Part shown: in pieces, positions 23,794 through 37,906 of the stretch
Layout: every line of letters starts with the position of its first letter
How positions within the stretch are numbered: the first letter of the stretch is position 1
From: Colletotrichum lupini
Taxonomy: Eukaryota; Ascomycota; Sordariomycetes; Glomerellales; Glomerellaceae
Direction: 5' to 3'
Length of the DNA stretch: 64,000 bases
NCBI RefSeq assembly: GCF_023278565.1
Contig: NC_064679.1
Span: 5,084,001 to 5,148,000 of the forward strand
Notes under the pieces: model-generated
Seen by the model: the letters and a program-made list of their open reading frames with translations, nothing else
What the model was told of the DNA's origin: nothing
The model's database searches: none
Made by a program: the position numbers and the translations under genes

Positions 23794-24129
23794 AAGTACT
23801 CCCTCCCCTAGGCTTCGTCCTAAAGCCTATTTATAGTTTATATATATTATATTAATCCCTTACCTAGGAGGTCCTTAGATATATAGTACGAGGGCGGGTA
23901 TAAGTAGCGCTTATTAGCCCGAGTATAGACCCCTTGCTCTAAATAATAGCCCTATAATTCTATACTTAGGTCGCTCCTACTTATAGGCCGTCCTTACGAC
24001 CGCTAGTACCTAAGTAGTCGTCGCCCTATTTTTATTTACTAATATTAACCCCCTTTTAAGTTACTACGATTCTAAATTCCTTTTTTCTTTTTTATCTATA
24101 ATTATCCTTTTTATATATAGTCTTTTATT

Positions 24130-25330
24130 TTTATTAACGTCTACGCTACTCCTTTATTACGTAAATATTATAACTAACGAATATCTCTTAGATCCTTATT
24201 TTTATATACTTCCTATGCCTAAGTAAGTCTTTTATAAAGTCGTTTCGTATTTATTATTAACTCGTTTTAATATAAATATAGCTCTTAATTACGGAGTTAT
24301 TATTATTAATAATAGAACGGTCGTTAGCGCTACGGGTATGCTTAGTAATAGCGGTAATAGCGGTTTATTTAAAAAGCCTAATATCCCTTTTACTCGCCCT
24401 AACCTCGTACGTATATTACTACTTATATACTATTTATACTAACTATTATAAACTCTTATTAAAAAAAAAGAAAAAGCGAACGCTAAGAAAGTTAGGGTCG
24501 GCTAGGTATACCCGCTCCCCTACCCCGCTTACGTTATATATAAGGCGCTCGATTTAAAAGCCGAGTATTATAATTAGCTAAGTTAGTAATTTATAACCCC
24601 TAGTTCGCTCCTTTATTTAATATTTTTTTAGGATCTAATATACGTTATATTAAATATACTGCGCAGAATTATTTTTATAAAAATATAATAAGCGCTTAGT
24701 ATAGTTACTACTCTATTACTTTTCTTACGTATTATATTAATAATATCTTAGGTCCTTAAGTCTATAAAATCTATAGTTCGAACTTTATAAAGCACCGCTC
24801 TTATTTCGAATAATAACGTTTACGATTCGGAAGTTTATTACTTTATTATTGCTCTATTATCGCTATTATTTAAGTTACTAATATTACTCTATAGCTTTAA
24901 TAAACTTACTAAATCGCTATTAGTAATATATAAAAGGTACTTAAGCGCGCTAGCAAAGAGGCCCGCTCAACCCCTATTATTAATAATAATAATAATAAGG
25001 CGGCTATAAGCTCTTTTTACGCTACGTCTTCGTCCCATAATAATACTATAATCGCACTACTTCGCACTATTTATAATAAAGTACGCTATTTAAATAATAT
25101 TCTAGCTAGTATATAGTCGCCCTGCCTGCGCTCTGTGTTTATAGCTAATTATTTATAGATTTATTAATAGTAAGGAGATTATTTCTTTTATAATAACCCC
25201 TAGGATAATAACTAAGGCGGCCCTTTTGCGTATAAGGGTAGTTCTTTTATAAATAAGGGTAGTCCTCTTACGTATTATAAGGATTAGGGAAATAGTTTAT
25301 AATTAGCGCGTTTATACTACTTAGTTATAG
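24130..25330 (+). other. Coherent plus-strand (antisense) degenerate reading frame within the gypsy element
   Basis: Between the chromodomain and the 3' LTR, one plus-strand frame reads as protein-like sequence when RIP stops (TAA/TAG from CAA/CAG) are ignored. It includes KKKEKANAKKVRVG, VYPLPYPAYVIYKALDLKAEYY, KRASKEARSTPIINNNNNKA, AISSFYATSSSHNN and GGPFAYKGSSFINKGSPLTYYKD. A one-base shift at the T-run near 24623-24629 joins two frames. Its orientation is opposite to pol. I recognise no domain. It could be an antisense accessory ORF, a captured gene or chance. Confidence 0.4.
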
Positions 25331-25399
25331 CTATATAGCCCCCTTTTTATTATTATTAATAACTAGTTCGCTACGTTATTAAGCTTATTAAGAGCTAGG

Positions 25400-28300
25400 G
25401 CGCGCCGCTTAATTAAAACTCGTTTTTTATATATACTAATTAACGCTACGTTTTTAATATACTTAGCTAGCTCTTACGTATCTTTATTATTACTATATCC
25501 CTTTTACTAGATTAAGTATTATTACCTCCTCTTTAGCCCTCTATATTATATAATATCTTTTACTTTATAAAGTAGCTCCCCGTTTATATCCTTAATAAAT
25601 AAGGGCTTTTAAGGGGCTTCCTCGTAATATTAATACGGCCCGAGTAAAGATATATAAAATATATTATATATTTTATATTACGTTAGTATATTTAGTTAGT
25701 AAGCGACCCCTACCGTTCTAACTATTAATTCAACTTCGAATAGGCCTAGATACTTATTAATTAACTTTTAGCTAGGACGCTACTTACTAATATTCTTTTT
25801 TAATAATAGTACTTAATTACTTACTTTATATAACATATCTATCCTAGCTTTATTAGCTTATTACTTATATATCTCGCGTACTTTTTATATAAAGGGTTAT
25901 AAAGCTTTTTAATTAGCTCGTAATTAGGCCATACGCTCCTTAGCTAAGATATTTTATATACTATCTCGAGCCCCCGTTAAGATTAATATAGGGTACGTAA
26001 ATAAGAACTTAAATAGGGCCTTAATAAGCGCTTTACGGATTATTAAGTACTAGGCGTTATTATATATAAACTTAGCTAAGTAAAGACGCTATACCTAATT
26101 CGATTAGTCCTAAGTATAAAAATAATAAAAGTACTACTCTAAGTATTAGTTCTATCGTTCTATTTAACTATCCGTTTATAAATAAAACGTAGTACTAAGA
26201 CGCCTCTTTATTATTAAGAGGTAATAAAAATAAGTCTAAAACTTATTTATAAATAACGACCCCTTATTAAAAACGATCCCTTTAAGAATTTTAAACTTAA
26301 TAAAGATCTTTATAAATAAGAGGTTTACGAATCCCTAGGCTATAAGGGTCGTCTTCGTAGTAATATAAACGTTATATTTTATAAATTAGTTTATTATAAT
26401 AAGTACTACGTTATAGGGGCGCCTCTTAATTAGCGTAGTTAATATAAGTAAGCTTATAATAAAGTCTAGTAATATCTCTTACTATAGCCTAACCGGGGTA
26501 AGTAGGGGGTATAATAAGCTATACGGCTTATAATAACGAGGCTTTATCCGCTAGTATATTATATAAGTATTAATATAACTTTTTATATCCCTACTTACTC
26601 TATCTTAGTAATAATAGCGTTTTAATAGTATTATTATCCGCTTTATATTATAATATCCTACCGTGGGCGTATTATAATATATTTTAATAACCTCCCTTTT
26701 TAGCCCTTTATATAGTAGTACGTAGGCGCGGCTATTATAATATAATAGCCCTCTTGAGTTATATATTTAGCTTTATTATTACTTCTTCTTAGCTAAGTAA
26801 GGCCGTTAGTTCTTTTTAATTTACTACTTATTTTTTATAAAAGCGTCCTCTTATTAAGCGGCCCGTAGTTAACTTATTATTAATAACCCCTCCTTACTAA
26901 TTACTATTTTAAGTACTCTTATTATATTAAAGTCTTATAGAATAAGTAGCTTATAATTTATAATTTTAATAATAAGCTTAAATAGCTCTTTAAGTACTAT
27001 ATTATAACTTTAATACCCTAGGCTTATAGCCCCGTTATACCTCTTAAAGTACTCTTTAGAGTTCCCTTAAGCTAAAGCTCTTAACCTCCTTTATTTATTT
27101 CTTTATATTATTACTAGTTCCGCTTCTAAAATACTTATTATCCCTTTTACTTAAGAGCCGCTCCCGTAGCTCGTCCTCGTATACTTAATTATTATAACTT
27201 TAAGGGGCTTTTATATATTTCTAACGTTATAAAGGTCTTTTTTTATTTTTAATAATAGCTCCTCCGCTCTACTATTATTATTATTTTTACTATAGTTAGG
27301 TCTTTATAATAATCTATTCGCTAAGTTCTTTATACCTAGTTTAAACCTAATCTTAATATTAAATATTACGAGTTCGTTTAGTTAGCGTAGCTATTTCCTA
27401 TTTAGTCTCTTTTTTATATTTAAGAACTATAGGTTAAAATAATTTATAAATACTACGACCTAATCTTAGCTATAGGTAAAGTAGTATTATTAGTTCTTTA
27501 GTACGTCTATAATAACTAATAGCTCCGTATCTCTTATACTATAGCGGCTCTCTATATCCGTTAATTTCCTTAACTTATAAATAATTAGGTACTAATTACC
27601 TTTAAATAATTACGTAATTACTAAGCCGATAGCTCGAGCCGAAGCGTCTATTTATAACTATATAAGTAGGGTAGGGTCGAAATATCGTAATATTAGCACG
27701 TTAGTAAATACTACTAATAGCCTCTTAAATAACTTTATAATAGGTATTAATAGCTCTAACTATCCCAGTTTTACTTTCCTTAGTAAGTCTATTAAAAGTA
27801 CCGTTATCTTAGCGTAGTTACTAATAAATTTATAATAGAACCCCGTAAATCTAAGGAACGTCTATATATTTTTAACGCTCTTTAAAAGTAGCTAATTTAC
27901 TATAGCTTCGGTACGCACGGGTTTTATTTCTACGCCTTCGTTAGATATAATATACCCTAAGAATCTTATACGCAATATATAAAACTCGTATTTACTACTA
28001 TTTAAATATAAGTTCTATTATTATAGTCTTTATAGTACGCTACGTATATACTCTTTATATACTATAGGGTCGTTATTATATATTAAAATATCGTCTAAGT
28101 ATACGATATAAATAGTATTAACTAGGCCGCTTAGAACGTTATTAATATGTACTTAGAAAGTCGCGGGTGCGTTAGTTAGCCCGAAAGGTATAACTAGGTA
28201 CTTAAACTACTCGTATTTAGTATAAAAAGCCGTCTTCTATTTATCGCCCTCGGTTATATATATATAATAGTATGCGTTCTTAAGGTTTAGCTTCGTAAAA

Positions 28301-28500
28301 ATAGAGGTATTTAATAGTCTATTTAGTATCTCTCCAATTAACGGTAGCGGCGTTCTATTTTTTTATATAATCTTATTAATTATTTTATAATCGACGTAAA
28401 GTCGTAGCTCTCCTCCTTTTTTAAATATAAAAAGGATAGGTGCTCTTACTGGGCTTATAAAGGGGCATATCTAGCCCCTAGCCTCTGCTTTTATTAAATA
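25400..28500 (-). pseudogene. Degenerate gypsy pol: reverse transcriptase, RNase H, integrase, chromodomain
   Basis: Read on the minus strand from high to low coordinates. The RT opens near 28450 with PVRAPILFIFKKGGELRLYVDY, then NRTPLPLIGEIL, FTKLNLKNAYY and the catalytic box VYLDDILIY (28090-28101). RNase H and the integrase core should fill 28000-25850 but are too damaged for me to delimit. The integrase tail is clear near 25800-25650 (RPS-KL, KYLGLFEVEL, then FYISLLGP). It is followed by a chromodomain-like end with YLI--KGYSNKDT-EL near 25500. The RT-RH-INT-chromodomain order defines chromoviruses of the Ty3/gypsy group. Dozens of TAG/TAA stops make it nonfunctional. Confidence 0.8.
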
Positions 28501-29899
28501 ATTATATAAGATCTCGAGCTTATAGTTTAATAATAGGTAAATAGGTCCCTAGGGGATAGGCGCTGCGTTATTTAGCTTAATATAATAGTCGTATAGTACT
28601 TTATTTAGTAGCGAAATAGCCTTCTTTTTTAAAAATAAGTTATTAAAGTCTTAGTAACGTAGCTTTTAGTCCTCGGCTATACTCGCTAGTACTACGTCGC
28701 TATTTATAGCTAAGTTAATTATAATATGCGTAAGTATTATTAAAACTAAGTCGTTTAGTAGCCCCTTCTTTAGGGTATTTAAGTAAATATATCGTTTATA
28801 AATTAAATACCGCTACTTTTTTTACTTCTAACTAATTAATAAGTCGATATCCTCTAGCTAAAAGAAACTAAAGATAAGCGTAGGCGCTATAATATCGGCT
28901 ATTATAAAGCAATATAACTATATCTCTATTATATAGTTATTATTAATAATTTAAAGCCGTAAGTAGTAGCTTCTTAGCGTCTCTATCTATTTACTTTCTA
29001 CGTCTACTAGCTATAGTAATAAGTAAATTCGTAAATTAGTATTAAAATTATTAAATAGCCTAATACTAACTACGTTCCCTTTTATTCCTAAATTAATAAG
29101 GGCGCTTAGCTTCTCTTATATATAGTTTAGGTATATATAAGTTAGGACGTCTAAGCGCTGCCCTTATTAATCGCTAGCTACTCTCCTTATTAAAATAGTA
29201 TTTAAGCTCGTTACTAGTCCGCGCTACTTAGCTAGGGCGAGGTTTAATTAATAACTAGCGGCCTTATACCCTTTTTAGTTATATTTATAATATATAACGC
29301 TTAGGTAGCTATTAATAAAGTACTCGGTTTTATTATAATTATAATACTACTATGACTATTCCCGCGGTTATAAGTAATCCCTTATAATATAGCTAGTCTT
29401 TTTATAATTATAATACGTAATATCCTTACTAAGTAAGTTACGGCGTGTTCTTTATATATTTAACTTATTAACGCCTTAATATTTTCTTATTAGCTTATTT
29501 AAGTTTAAATTAAAATATTACTTAGGGGACGTTCGTAAGCTCCTTATTAATAGCGAGGATTATTTAATACGTCTTATTAATAATACTAACTATAAACAAG
29601 TCTATAGAAGTTCTATTTATAATACTATTACGAGGTATAGTTCGGGCCGTAGCTTACTTATTAGTATAGAGATCCTCTATTTCTTTATTAAAATATATTT
29701 TAGTTTTATTTTAAGCTTATTAATATAGCTAACGAACTCGTCGACTTTTTCCTTTTAGCCTTACGAGGCGTTATTTAGTTATATACTCGCTATTATTCCT
29801 TAGCTAGCGGGATTAAATAGGTTATTTTATAAAAAGGTCTCTAGTTCTTCTTATATAACCTAGTTTATTATAAACCCGGGGGTCCTTTAGTAGTCGAAG

Positions 29900-30700
29900 A
29901 TATAGTATATTTAAAAGGTCTTTACACTACTACTTAAGTAGCTAACTATATATACTACTTTATTACGGTTTATTTTTATTTATTAAGCTTATAAGTTAAA
30001 GTAATAATAATAGTTAAAAAAGAAGCTCTATAAATCCCGTACTAATTTATTAATATATAATAAGTTAGGGAGAGATAGTAGTCTAAATATAAACGTTCTA
30101 TTTATAGCGCTTACTTAAGTTAAAAAGGAGCTAGTAAATAGGGGCTTAGGTAGTACGAACTCGTTACTTTATTATTACTTAAGCGGCGCTTTAAGTACGG
30201 CTTTATTTATCGAACTATCCTTAGTCCGGGGGTTTATATTCCCGTTTATATTAAAGCTAACGTCCGAGGCTACTATAGCTAAGACCGTAACCCTTAGTAT
30301 AAGGGCCGGGCTATTTAAGGAGCTCCGTAGGCGTTCTAAATTTACTTATCTTCTACGTAAGCGCTCTTTATATATTATAATAAGGATTTCTTTTTTTAAT
30401 TATCGTTCCTATTCCTATAGTTTTATTAGCTTATTACTTATTATTCGGTTTAAGTATTAATAAGTAAAGGTAGGAGGTTCGCTATTTTATTTAAAATTCG
30501 TTAATACTCTTAGTAATATAGTCCTTTTATATTATTATTACGTTATTTATCTTACTACGCTTCGTTCTTATATTATTTACTAAGGAGGAGGTAACTCTAA
30601 GGGGTTTAATAAAAAAGAGTTGTCTTTTTTTTATTATTATAATACTAATTACGCTCTCTCGCTACGTCTCGTTCTTATTAATATTTTAAGCTTCTAACTT
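29900..30700 (-). pseudogene. Degenerate gypsy gag-like region
   Basis: The minus strand between the nested insertion site and pol shows a long frame with few stops, including NLERLRSSLNSPALILRVTV and SNEFVLPKPLFTSSFLT. Position upstream of pol fits gag. There is no recognisable capsid motif, so the call rests on location. Confidence 0.4.
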
Positions 30701-30701
30701 A

Positions 30702-30706
30702 GTCCC
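30702..30706. repeat. Left target-site duplication (GTCCC) of the nested copia element
   Basis: GTCCC directly precedes the copia LTR at 30707 and recurs at 38110-38114 directly after its second LTR. It proves that the copia element inserted into the gypsy element as one piece. Confidence 0.85.
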
Positions 30707-30909
30707 TATTAGATTAGAAGTCTAATTCGACCGCGGCATATAGCCGACTGCGCAGGGGCCAATTAGGGGCCCTATTTACGGTTATTATAGCCAGCCTAAC
30801 TTATAGTTAGAACCTCCTTTTTCTACTTACGCAAATATTTATATAGTTTAATTAATCTCTTTATTAACCTACGGTTCGAACTAATTACCCTATAATAAGG
30901 ATACTAATA
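30707..30909 (+). repeat. Copia 5' LTR (nested element)
   Basis: It is 203 bp, beginning TATTAG (RIP form of TGTCGG) and ending ACTAATA (RIP form of ACCAACA). It aligns with 37907-38109 directly and with 801-1006 and 42669-42870 in reverse. Confidence 0.88.
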
Positions 30910-31699
30910 TTAATTAGTAGTTAAATTCTATTATTATAAATTAGTAAGGTATCTCGCTATATAAAAGAGACAACTTCTTAATACCGTACGGGATAAGAGA
31001 TTCGTATTAATTAACCTTATAAAAGTAAACGAAAAAGGAGGCAATTCTTAAATACCGTACGGAATTAAGTAATCGTAGCCCTTTATTACTTACGAGAAGT
31101 TAACGTTTACTATATTAAACTACGTTAATTAATAAAACTATATAAATAACTAGATTTTCGCTATTACCTTAAGCAGCTTTTTTACTAAATAACTTTTCTA
31201 TAGCTAGCTTATAATTAAAAATTAACTAATTAAATTAATAAAAAAAATACCTACGTAGTAACTACCTACTTAATTAATTAGCGTAACGAGCGAGCTTAAT
31301 AATACGGTATAAAAGAGCACCGCGTAATTAAAAAAAAGGATCTCTAAATATAAATATTCTTAGTTAGTATAATAAGAACTTATATAGGAGTTATTAAGCT
31401 AAGAGATCTACGGTATATAAAAAAGTCTATTATTACGAGGATTTTATAAATATAACCTTAAGCCCGTAATCTAAACGACCTCTTCGTAGCTCTTTTAACT
31501 ACCCCTTAAGTATTACTTAGAAATATAATATAAGGGACGGTTTAACGAGGGAAGAGGGGATTTATAAGTCTTAATAATATCGAGTTAAGAATATCGCGGA
31601 TATTAAAAATTAACTTAAAAAGAAAGTAGCTACCCTAAAGTAGTCTTACGACCTCTTATTATAGTTATTATTAGCCTAAGAAAAGGCTAAAAAGACATA

Positions 31700-34600
31700 G
31701 CTCTAAAGAGAAAAGAAAAGAATCCTCTAGAGGGCCGCTAAAGAGCTCTTTTTATACTAGCTCCTAGCGCGAGATTACTAATTTTAAGAAATTAACTAAA
31801 TAATAAAAGGGATCGCTAGTAAGTAATAATTACCTAACCGTAATTAAGCTATAAAAAAAACTACTTAAAAAATATAAAATAAAGTACCGAAAAGCTATAA
31901 GAGAAAAGACCTTTAAGGTATTTAGCCCTACTAAGTACGAACGATAATTAAATATCTTTAATAAGTCCTTAATATCTCCGAGCTTATAAAAAAGAGGGCT
32001 TAACTTTACTAACCGTACCTAATAGCCTATATAGCTCCTCTACGAGCTACCTAGTATTTATATTTAACTATTTTTATAGAATACTACCTTAAAAAAAGTA
32101 AGTTAAAAAAGAAAGCTATTTAAAAATCACGGAGAGTACGAGGCTTAAGAGACTAAAAGTATATAAAATAGCGGAAATTGATAACTAATAAAGATCCTAA
32201 AACTAATTATTATATTTTCTTATAGTAATATAAACGTTTACTACTACTATTAAAAAAAGGAACTATTAAAACCTACTTTTTTATACTAAATAAAAAAGAG
32301 GATCTTAGTAAGTATAATAATAAGTAATCTAAAAGGGTAGTAGTAATTACTAAAAATAGTAAAAACAAGAGTAGTAACGAGACGGTAAGAAGAAGCGGGA
32401 ATCTCCTAAACCCTAATAAATTCGTTAAGTAATAAAAGTACGGATTTATTACGGCTAGTGCGCAGATTAGATATATCCCCGTTAAGGTTAAACACGCTAA
32501 TAATTACTAATATAAGCATAAGCTAGAGCACGACCCTTAGTAAATTAGGGTAAAGAAAAAGAGGATAAAACCCGATCCTAAATAAAATCCCCATCCTTTA
32601 CAAGTAAGTAAATATTAACCCGGATTATTAGGGGACGTAGATATATAGAATTATAGATTAACTTAATAGTAAGTAAATTAACGTAATATTAATCTATTTA
32701 ACTAAGGTATATAAAAAAAAGGGGCTATAGGGGTAACCCCTATTTTATAAGATTATAAACGACCTTAGCCACTAGTTAAATAAATAGTTCGCGAGCGCAA
32801 GCCTAAGAATCGCAAAAGTAATTAATAAATTCCTTTATAAATAAGGGATATTACTAGTATAATTATAATTATAAAAACCGTATAAAATCCTAGTAGTAAC
32901 GATTATAAAGAAGGAATTCGTACTATAAAACTAGGTATAAGTTAATAAGGCGTACAATCGCTTTAACGAATTTAAAAAAAGGGTAAATAACGTAGATTTC
33001 CTCCCTATAATTACTAATAGTAATCTATTATTATAAAAGGATATATAAAAATAAAATATAGTACTAAAAGTACGATAATTAATAATTCTACCTATTTTAA
33101 TCTATAGCTCGTCGCTACTACTAATACGAAATTCGGCACTAATTAGCTAATAAAAAAGGAGGCAAACGACCCAAAGTCACTAATAGTACGCAGCTACATA
33201 GGGATCGTATATAAATATTAAAAATATAATAATAAATACGAGGTAATTTATAGACCTTAAAAAGATCTTTTTAAAAAAGAAATTATACTCTAGGGGGAAG
33301 TATAAGGTCTTATAAAAAACCCTAACGATATTTTATAATTATTATAAAAAGGTCGGGATTAGGGAATACTAGTACTATTTAGTAATTAATATTATATTTA
33401 TAAATAAAGCCTCTAATTATTACTATAAAGCGGTACGTAATCTCGATTAAAACGACTTTTTTAGTATTATTAACGTAATCCAAAGCCGCTTCGAGACCTA
33501 TAATAAGAACTTAGAGCTCCTATTTAAGCTACGAGCAATTTCTTTTATATCTATAGTTAGGATAATAGAGGGTAGATCGTAAATAAAAATCCTTAAAGAG
33601 CTTATTAATCGAATTAATAAGCTAGTAAAAACCTAGCTAAATAAGGGAACTAATAAGCGGAAAGTTGGATATTTTTATACCATAGTCTAGTATATATTAA
33701 AAATAAAAATAACTCTATACTAGGCACCCGAAGACTACGAAACGCTCTACTTAAAGCTAAGATCTAGCTTTAATATTAAAGTAAGAATAAAAATACCGCG
33801 CTAAACCTACCTCTAAGTATATAACGGCCCTTATTAATAATATTAAGTCGATCGAATATATAATAAGAAAAAAAAAGAGGCTAGGTACGGTAATCGCTAG
33901 TAAAAAGGCCCAAATTCGTTAAATAGGCTAAGATTTAACTCGCGAGCAGGGTAATAAAAAAAATAATATTATATTTATAAAAAAGATAGATATTAATTAA
34001 ATAACTACTCTAAAAAAGAGCGTACTAAATCGTATAAATAATATAAAAAGTCGAGGGTAGTAGATAGTAAAACTAGCCCTCGTTAGTTTAACTAATTCCT
34101 TATTATATATAAAGGTAGATCCGGGGGTATAGAACTTAATCACGGTAGTTAAAATAATAGCCTAAAGTATCTACCCCTTATAAAAGATTTAAAAAATAAA
34201 AAAGATCTTACCCCCTATACTAATAAATTAAATTATAATAAAATCGACGATATTAACTACTCTTTTTTTACCCCATTAGCCTCTAGAGGATATATGAGGC
34301 TAAATAAATAAAAGGTAGTAAAAGCTCTTAATAAGTAAGCTTTTTTTTATAAATAGTAAGGGAAGGTCCCTTAAATAACGGATATAGAGGTAGCTAAAAA
34401 GGCGAATTTAATAGGGCTAAAGCCCATTCTCTTAACGCTTAAAAAAAGACGCTATCTCTCTTAATATTTAAAAAAAAGAAATATAGTACTAAGTAAATCT
34501 AGGGGTAGTTAGAGGGGTCCTTTTTATACTACTTAGATCCCTTAAATACTAAGCTCGTATAAGTATTCTATACGAGCAAAAGGTACGGCCTAGATAATTT

Positions 34601-37600
34601 CTATAGGATTATCCTAAATACTAGGGTATTATAATAATTAATAAGAAGAAAAGGGTAATTCTAAGCGCTATAAAAGATCGTACTAATAATGCTTAATACG
34701 TTAATAGCGGGTATTATAAAGATTAGCTTCGGCCTAAGTAAGGAAATCGTTACCCTAAGTACGATAGAAATAAAAACGTACTTTAGAACGATAACTTTCT
34801 ATATTTTACTTATTAATACCCTATTTCTTTTATATTTAAAAGATATAGATCGACTAGGTATTATATTTAATAATATAAAGAATAGAATCTTTAGTAATAA
34901 GCACTTCGAGATAGTCGAACGACAACAGGGGCATATATTTATAAAGCTCACTAATAATATAAAGTTAATTAATTACCTAACAAAAAGTAAGCTCAAACGA
35001 CTATATTAAAAATTCGGGCACCCGTTAGTTACGAGGCTATATAACCTCTTAAAGTAATTAGGTAATAATAATATCGAAATAGGGGCGCTAGAGTAGTTAA
35101 CGAAAGTATACCACTAATACTAAATAAATACGCAAAGCCTACGCAAATTCAAGTTTAAATTACGTAATAAGCTTAACTTTAACTAAGAAATCGTTATTAA
35201 TATCTTTTACTTAAATAGTTAGCTAGTACTATATATAATTAACATAGCTATATCCTTTTAAATAGGGTAATTCCTCTAGGATTTATAAATAAAAATAGTA
35301 TAAGTAGCCCTATAAAAAAGCTAGATCGATATATACTAGGGACCGCTAGATAGTATTAAAACCGACGCTAGCACTAGCTTTAAATTAATAGAATTTAAGG
35401 ATAATATAACGGCCTACGGTATATAGCTAAAAGTTATACTTATTAAAGTATATTATAATATTAAAAAGGTAAAAAGGGCATACTAGTAGTTAAAAAGGGT
35501 ATTTAGAATTATTAAAAAAGAAAATCCGGATTTCACTAATAACAAATGCCTCTAGATAGTACTTAAATACTATAACGATATTATAGGGCCTAATGGACTT
35601 ATACTAACGCTATTAGTATTTAGAGCATATTTAAAAACGACCTTAGCCTTACTACTATCGCTAGACATAAGCTAACGAGCCCGAGTAATTAAAAAAGTAA
35701 TACGGGTACTACGCAAAATAAGTATAAAAAAGTAAGTTAACAAAGTAATTACTATGCGCAATAGGCCCGATATAGGGGGTAATTTAAATATAATACTAAA
35801 TTTAGATATATAAGTATAATATAAAATTACCTAAAAGTAGGCTAGGCTATATAAGTTAATTTTTATTAACGAGCGCTCTTATATAGTTACGAGAGATCGT
35901 AACTAGCTACTCAAAGTATTAATTATAATAATTAGACCGTACTATATAGATCCTAACGAGGTAATTTCTAACTTATAAAAAGAAAAAGAGCCAAGGGAAA
36001 CTATATAACCCGTAGTAGAGGCATAAGAAATTATCCTTAATAAAATCGTTATAGTAGTACTAATAAACGATAAAGAAGAAAAAATTACTAAAAGAGTACT
36101 AATACTACTAGTAAGACGTCGTAAAAGACCACGATAGTAAGCCCTAACGTAGTAATTTATTATTAATAACGAAGTAATTAATACCTTTTATATAATAAAA
36201 AAGAAAGCTAATTTCGAGCTAGCGGTTAAACTACGTAAAGAAGGTATAATTATAACTATTAAAAAGCCGTATAAAGGATTAGATCTTATTAAAGTAAATA
36301 CTCTTCGTAATCGAGGGGTCTATTAGTTTATCCTCTACGACTTAGAGAAGTATATAAACCTCTATATATTTAAATTATAAATAGTTCGTAAAATTAAAAG
36401 GAAAAGAACACCCCAGCCGTACGAGAAGTCTAAATACGTAATTTAAGAATATGGTAACGTTAAAAAAGCAACGCTACTTATATAATCGCTTATTATATAG
36501 CGCTATAGCTAACGATTAATAATAGTACTAATAGTATTGTTATAGAAGAAGGGATACGAGATTTAGGGCCGTAATATTACCTAAGCCTATACCTAATCGG
36601 CTATAGGGCTTATAAGGAAAATCCTAGCCTATTTATTAAAGGAAATAGCTAGTAAGTACTTAAAAGGTACGATTATTAAAGTGCTTAAGCTACTATATAG
36701 GCTCGTAGAATCGGGCACTTATTAATAGGCCACTTACTACGATTTTTATATTAATTAATTATTAATAATTACTTTTACGTATAACCCGTACTTACTAGTC
36801 TCTAAGTACGAAAGTAACTAATTTAAAATCGTTAGAATATAGACTAACGATATATTAGGCCTATTTAATATTAACTTTATAAAAAAAGAGGATAAGGAGC
36901 TCTAAAAAGCAGGCTTCGTAACGAATCTAAAAGAGGTCCTTATAATAAATACCCCCCTAGTATTTAATAATAGGATTTTTATAATTAAAAGGGAAACCGT
37001 CGTCTTTTAATAAAAGGGGTAGGGTAAAAAGATTAACCTCGTTAATCTAAATATAACTAACGTTAAAAAGTAATATAAGGCTAAGCTCGCGTAAGGGGTA
37101 TATATTATAAGTATTTATTAACTTAAGGTAACTTTTAATTACGCTAAGGTAGTATAAGCTATAGATCTAACTAAATAAGACGTTAAAGTACTTAATAAGT
37201 AGCTTAAGTAGTAGTAAATAAATCTTAATCGAGGCCTCGTTTACTACCCAATCGACTTTATAACTAATAAGCTCTACGTCTTCGTTAATAGGTTATTTAT
37301 AAATAATAATAACCTTACTTCGTAATTAAAGTATATTATTATCTTAGCTAACGAGAGTATAGGCGAGAGCGAATTTAATATATATAGTAATATAATCCAC
37401 TACTCGTTAACTAAAAATAAGTAAATAACGAGAAGTATACTAGTATTAGAGGTCTATAGTATAGTTAATAGTATTAACTTCTCTTATGCAATTTTAATAA
37501 CGCTAAAAAAGATTACTAATTAACTTAGCCTTCTACTTATTCTAACGGTTATTTATACCGATTCCTACTTATTATACAAATACCTTATTAAATTAGGAAC

Positions 37601-37790
37601 GATAAAAAAAAAGAGGTTTATAATTAATATTATAGCCCTTAGGTAATCGTATAAAAGGCATAAGATACTTAAAATCCGTTAAATTAATAATAAAAATAAC
37701 CTCGTAAACGCTTTTATAAAAGTAGTACTAAATAAGGGGTTAGAGTAATTTATAAGTAGTAAAAAAGTTACTATATAAATAAAGGGATAG
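31700..37790 (+). pseudogene. Degenerate copia gag-pol
   Basis: Interrupted by TAA/TAG throughout. The only stretch still open for about 100 codons (34689-35009) is the protease end, containing FYILLINTLFLLYLKDIDRL and LGIIFNNIKNRIF. It is followed by a His-containing pre-integrase segment (KFGHPLVTRLYNLLK). The RT shows SPTIQRYSQRLIIVLALLL, KGTIIKVLKLLYRLVESGTY and the catalytic loop as RI-TNDILGLF. RNase H ends with the segment KRHKILKIR. The start codon at 34689 is an accident of mutation, not a gene start. Confidence 0.8.
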
Positions 37791-37906
37791 GTTATATAAA
37801 AAGAGTAAAGAAAAGGGGGAAAAAGAGATAACTTAATAAATAGGCCCGAGGTCGAATTATACCTCTAACCGTAGTAGTTAAATCGATAAAAAAAAGAGAA
37901 AGTTAG

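Noticed and set aside
34689..35009. 106-codon open frame on the plus strand inside the AT-rich block
   Set aside because: It is the protease end of the degenerate copia pol; the ATG is a product of RIP and both sides run into stops. Not an independent gene.
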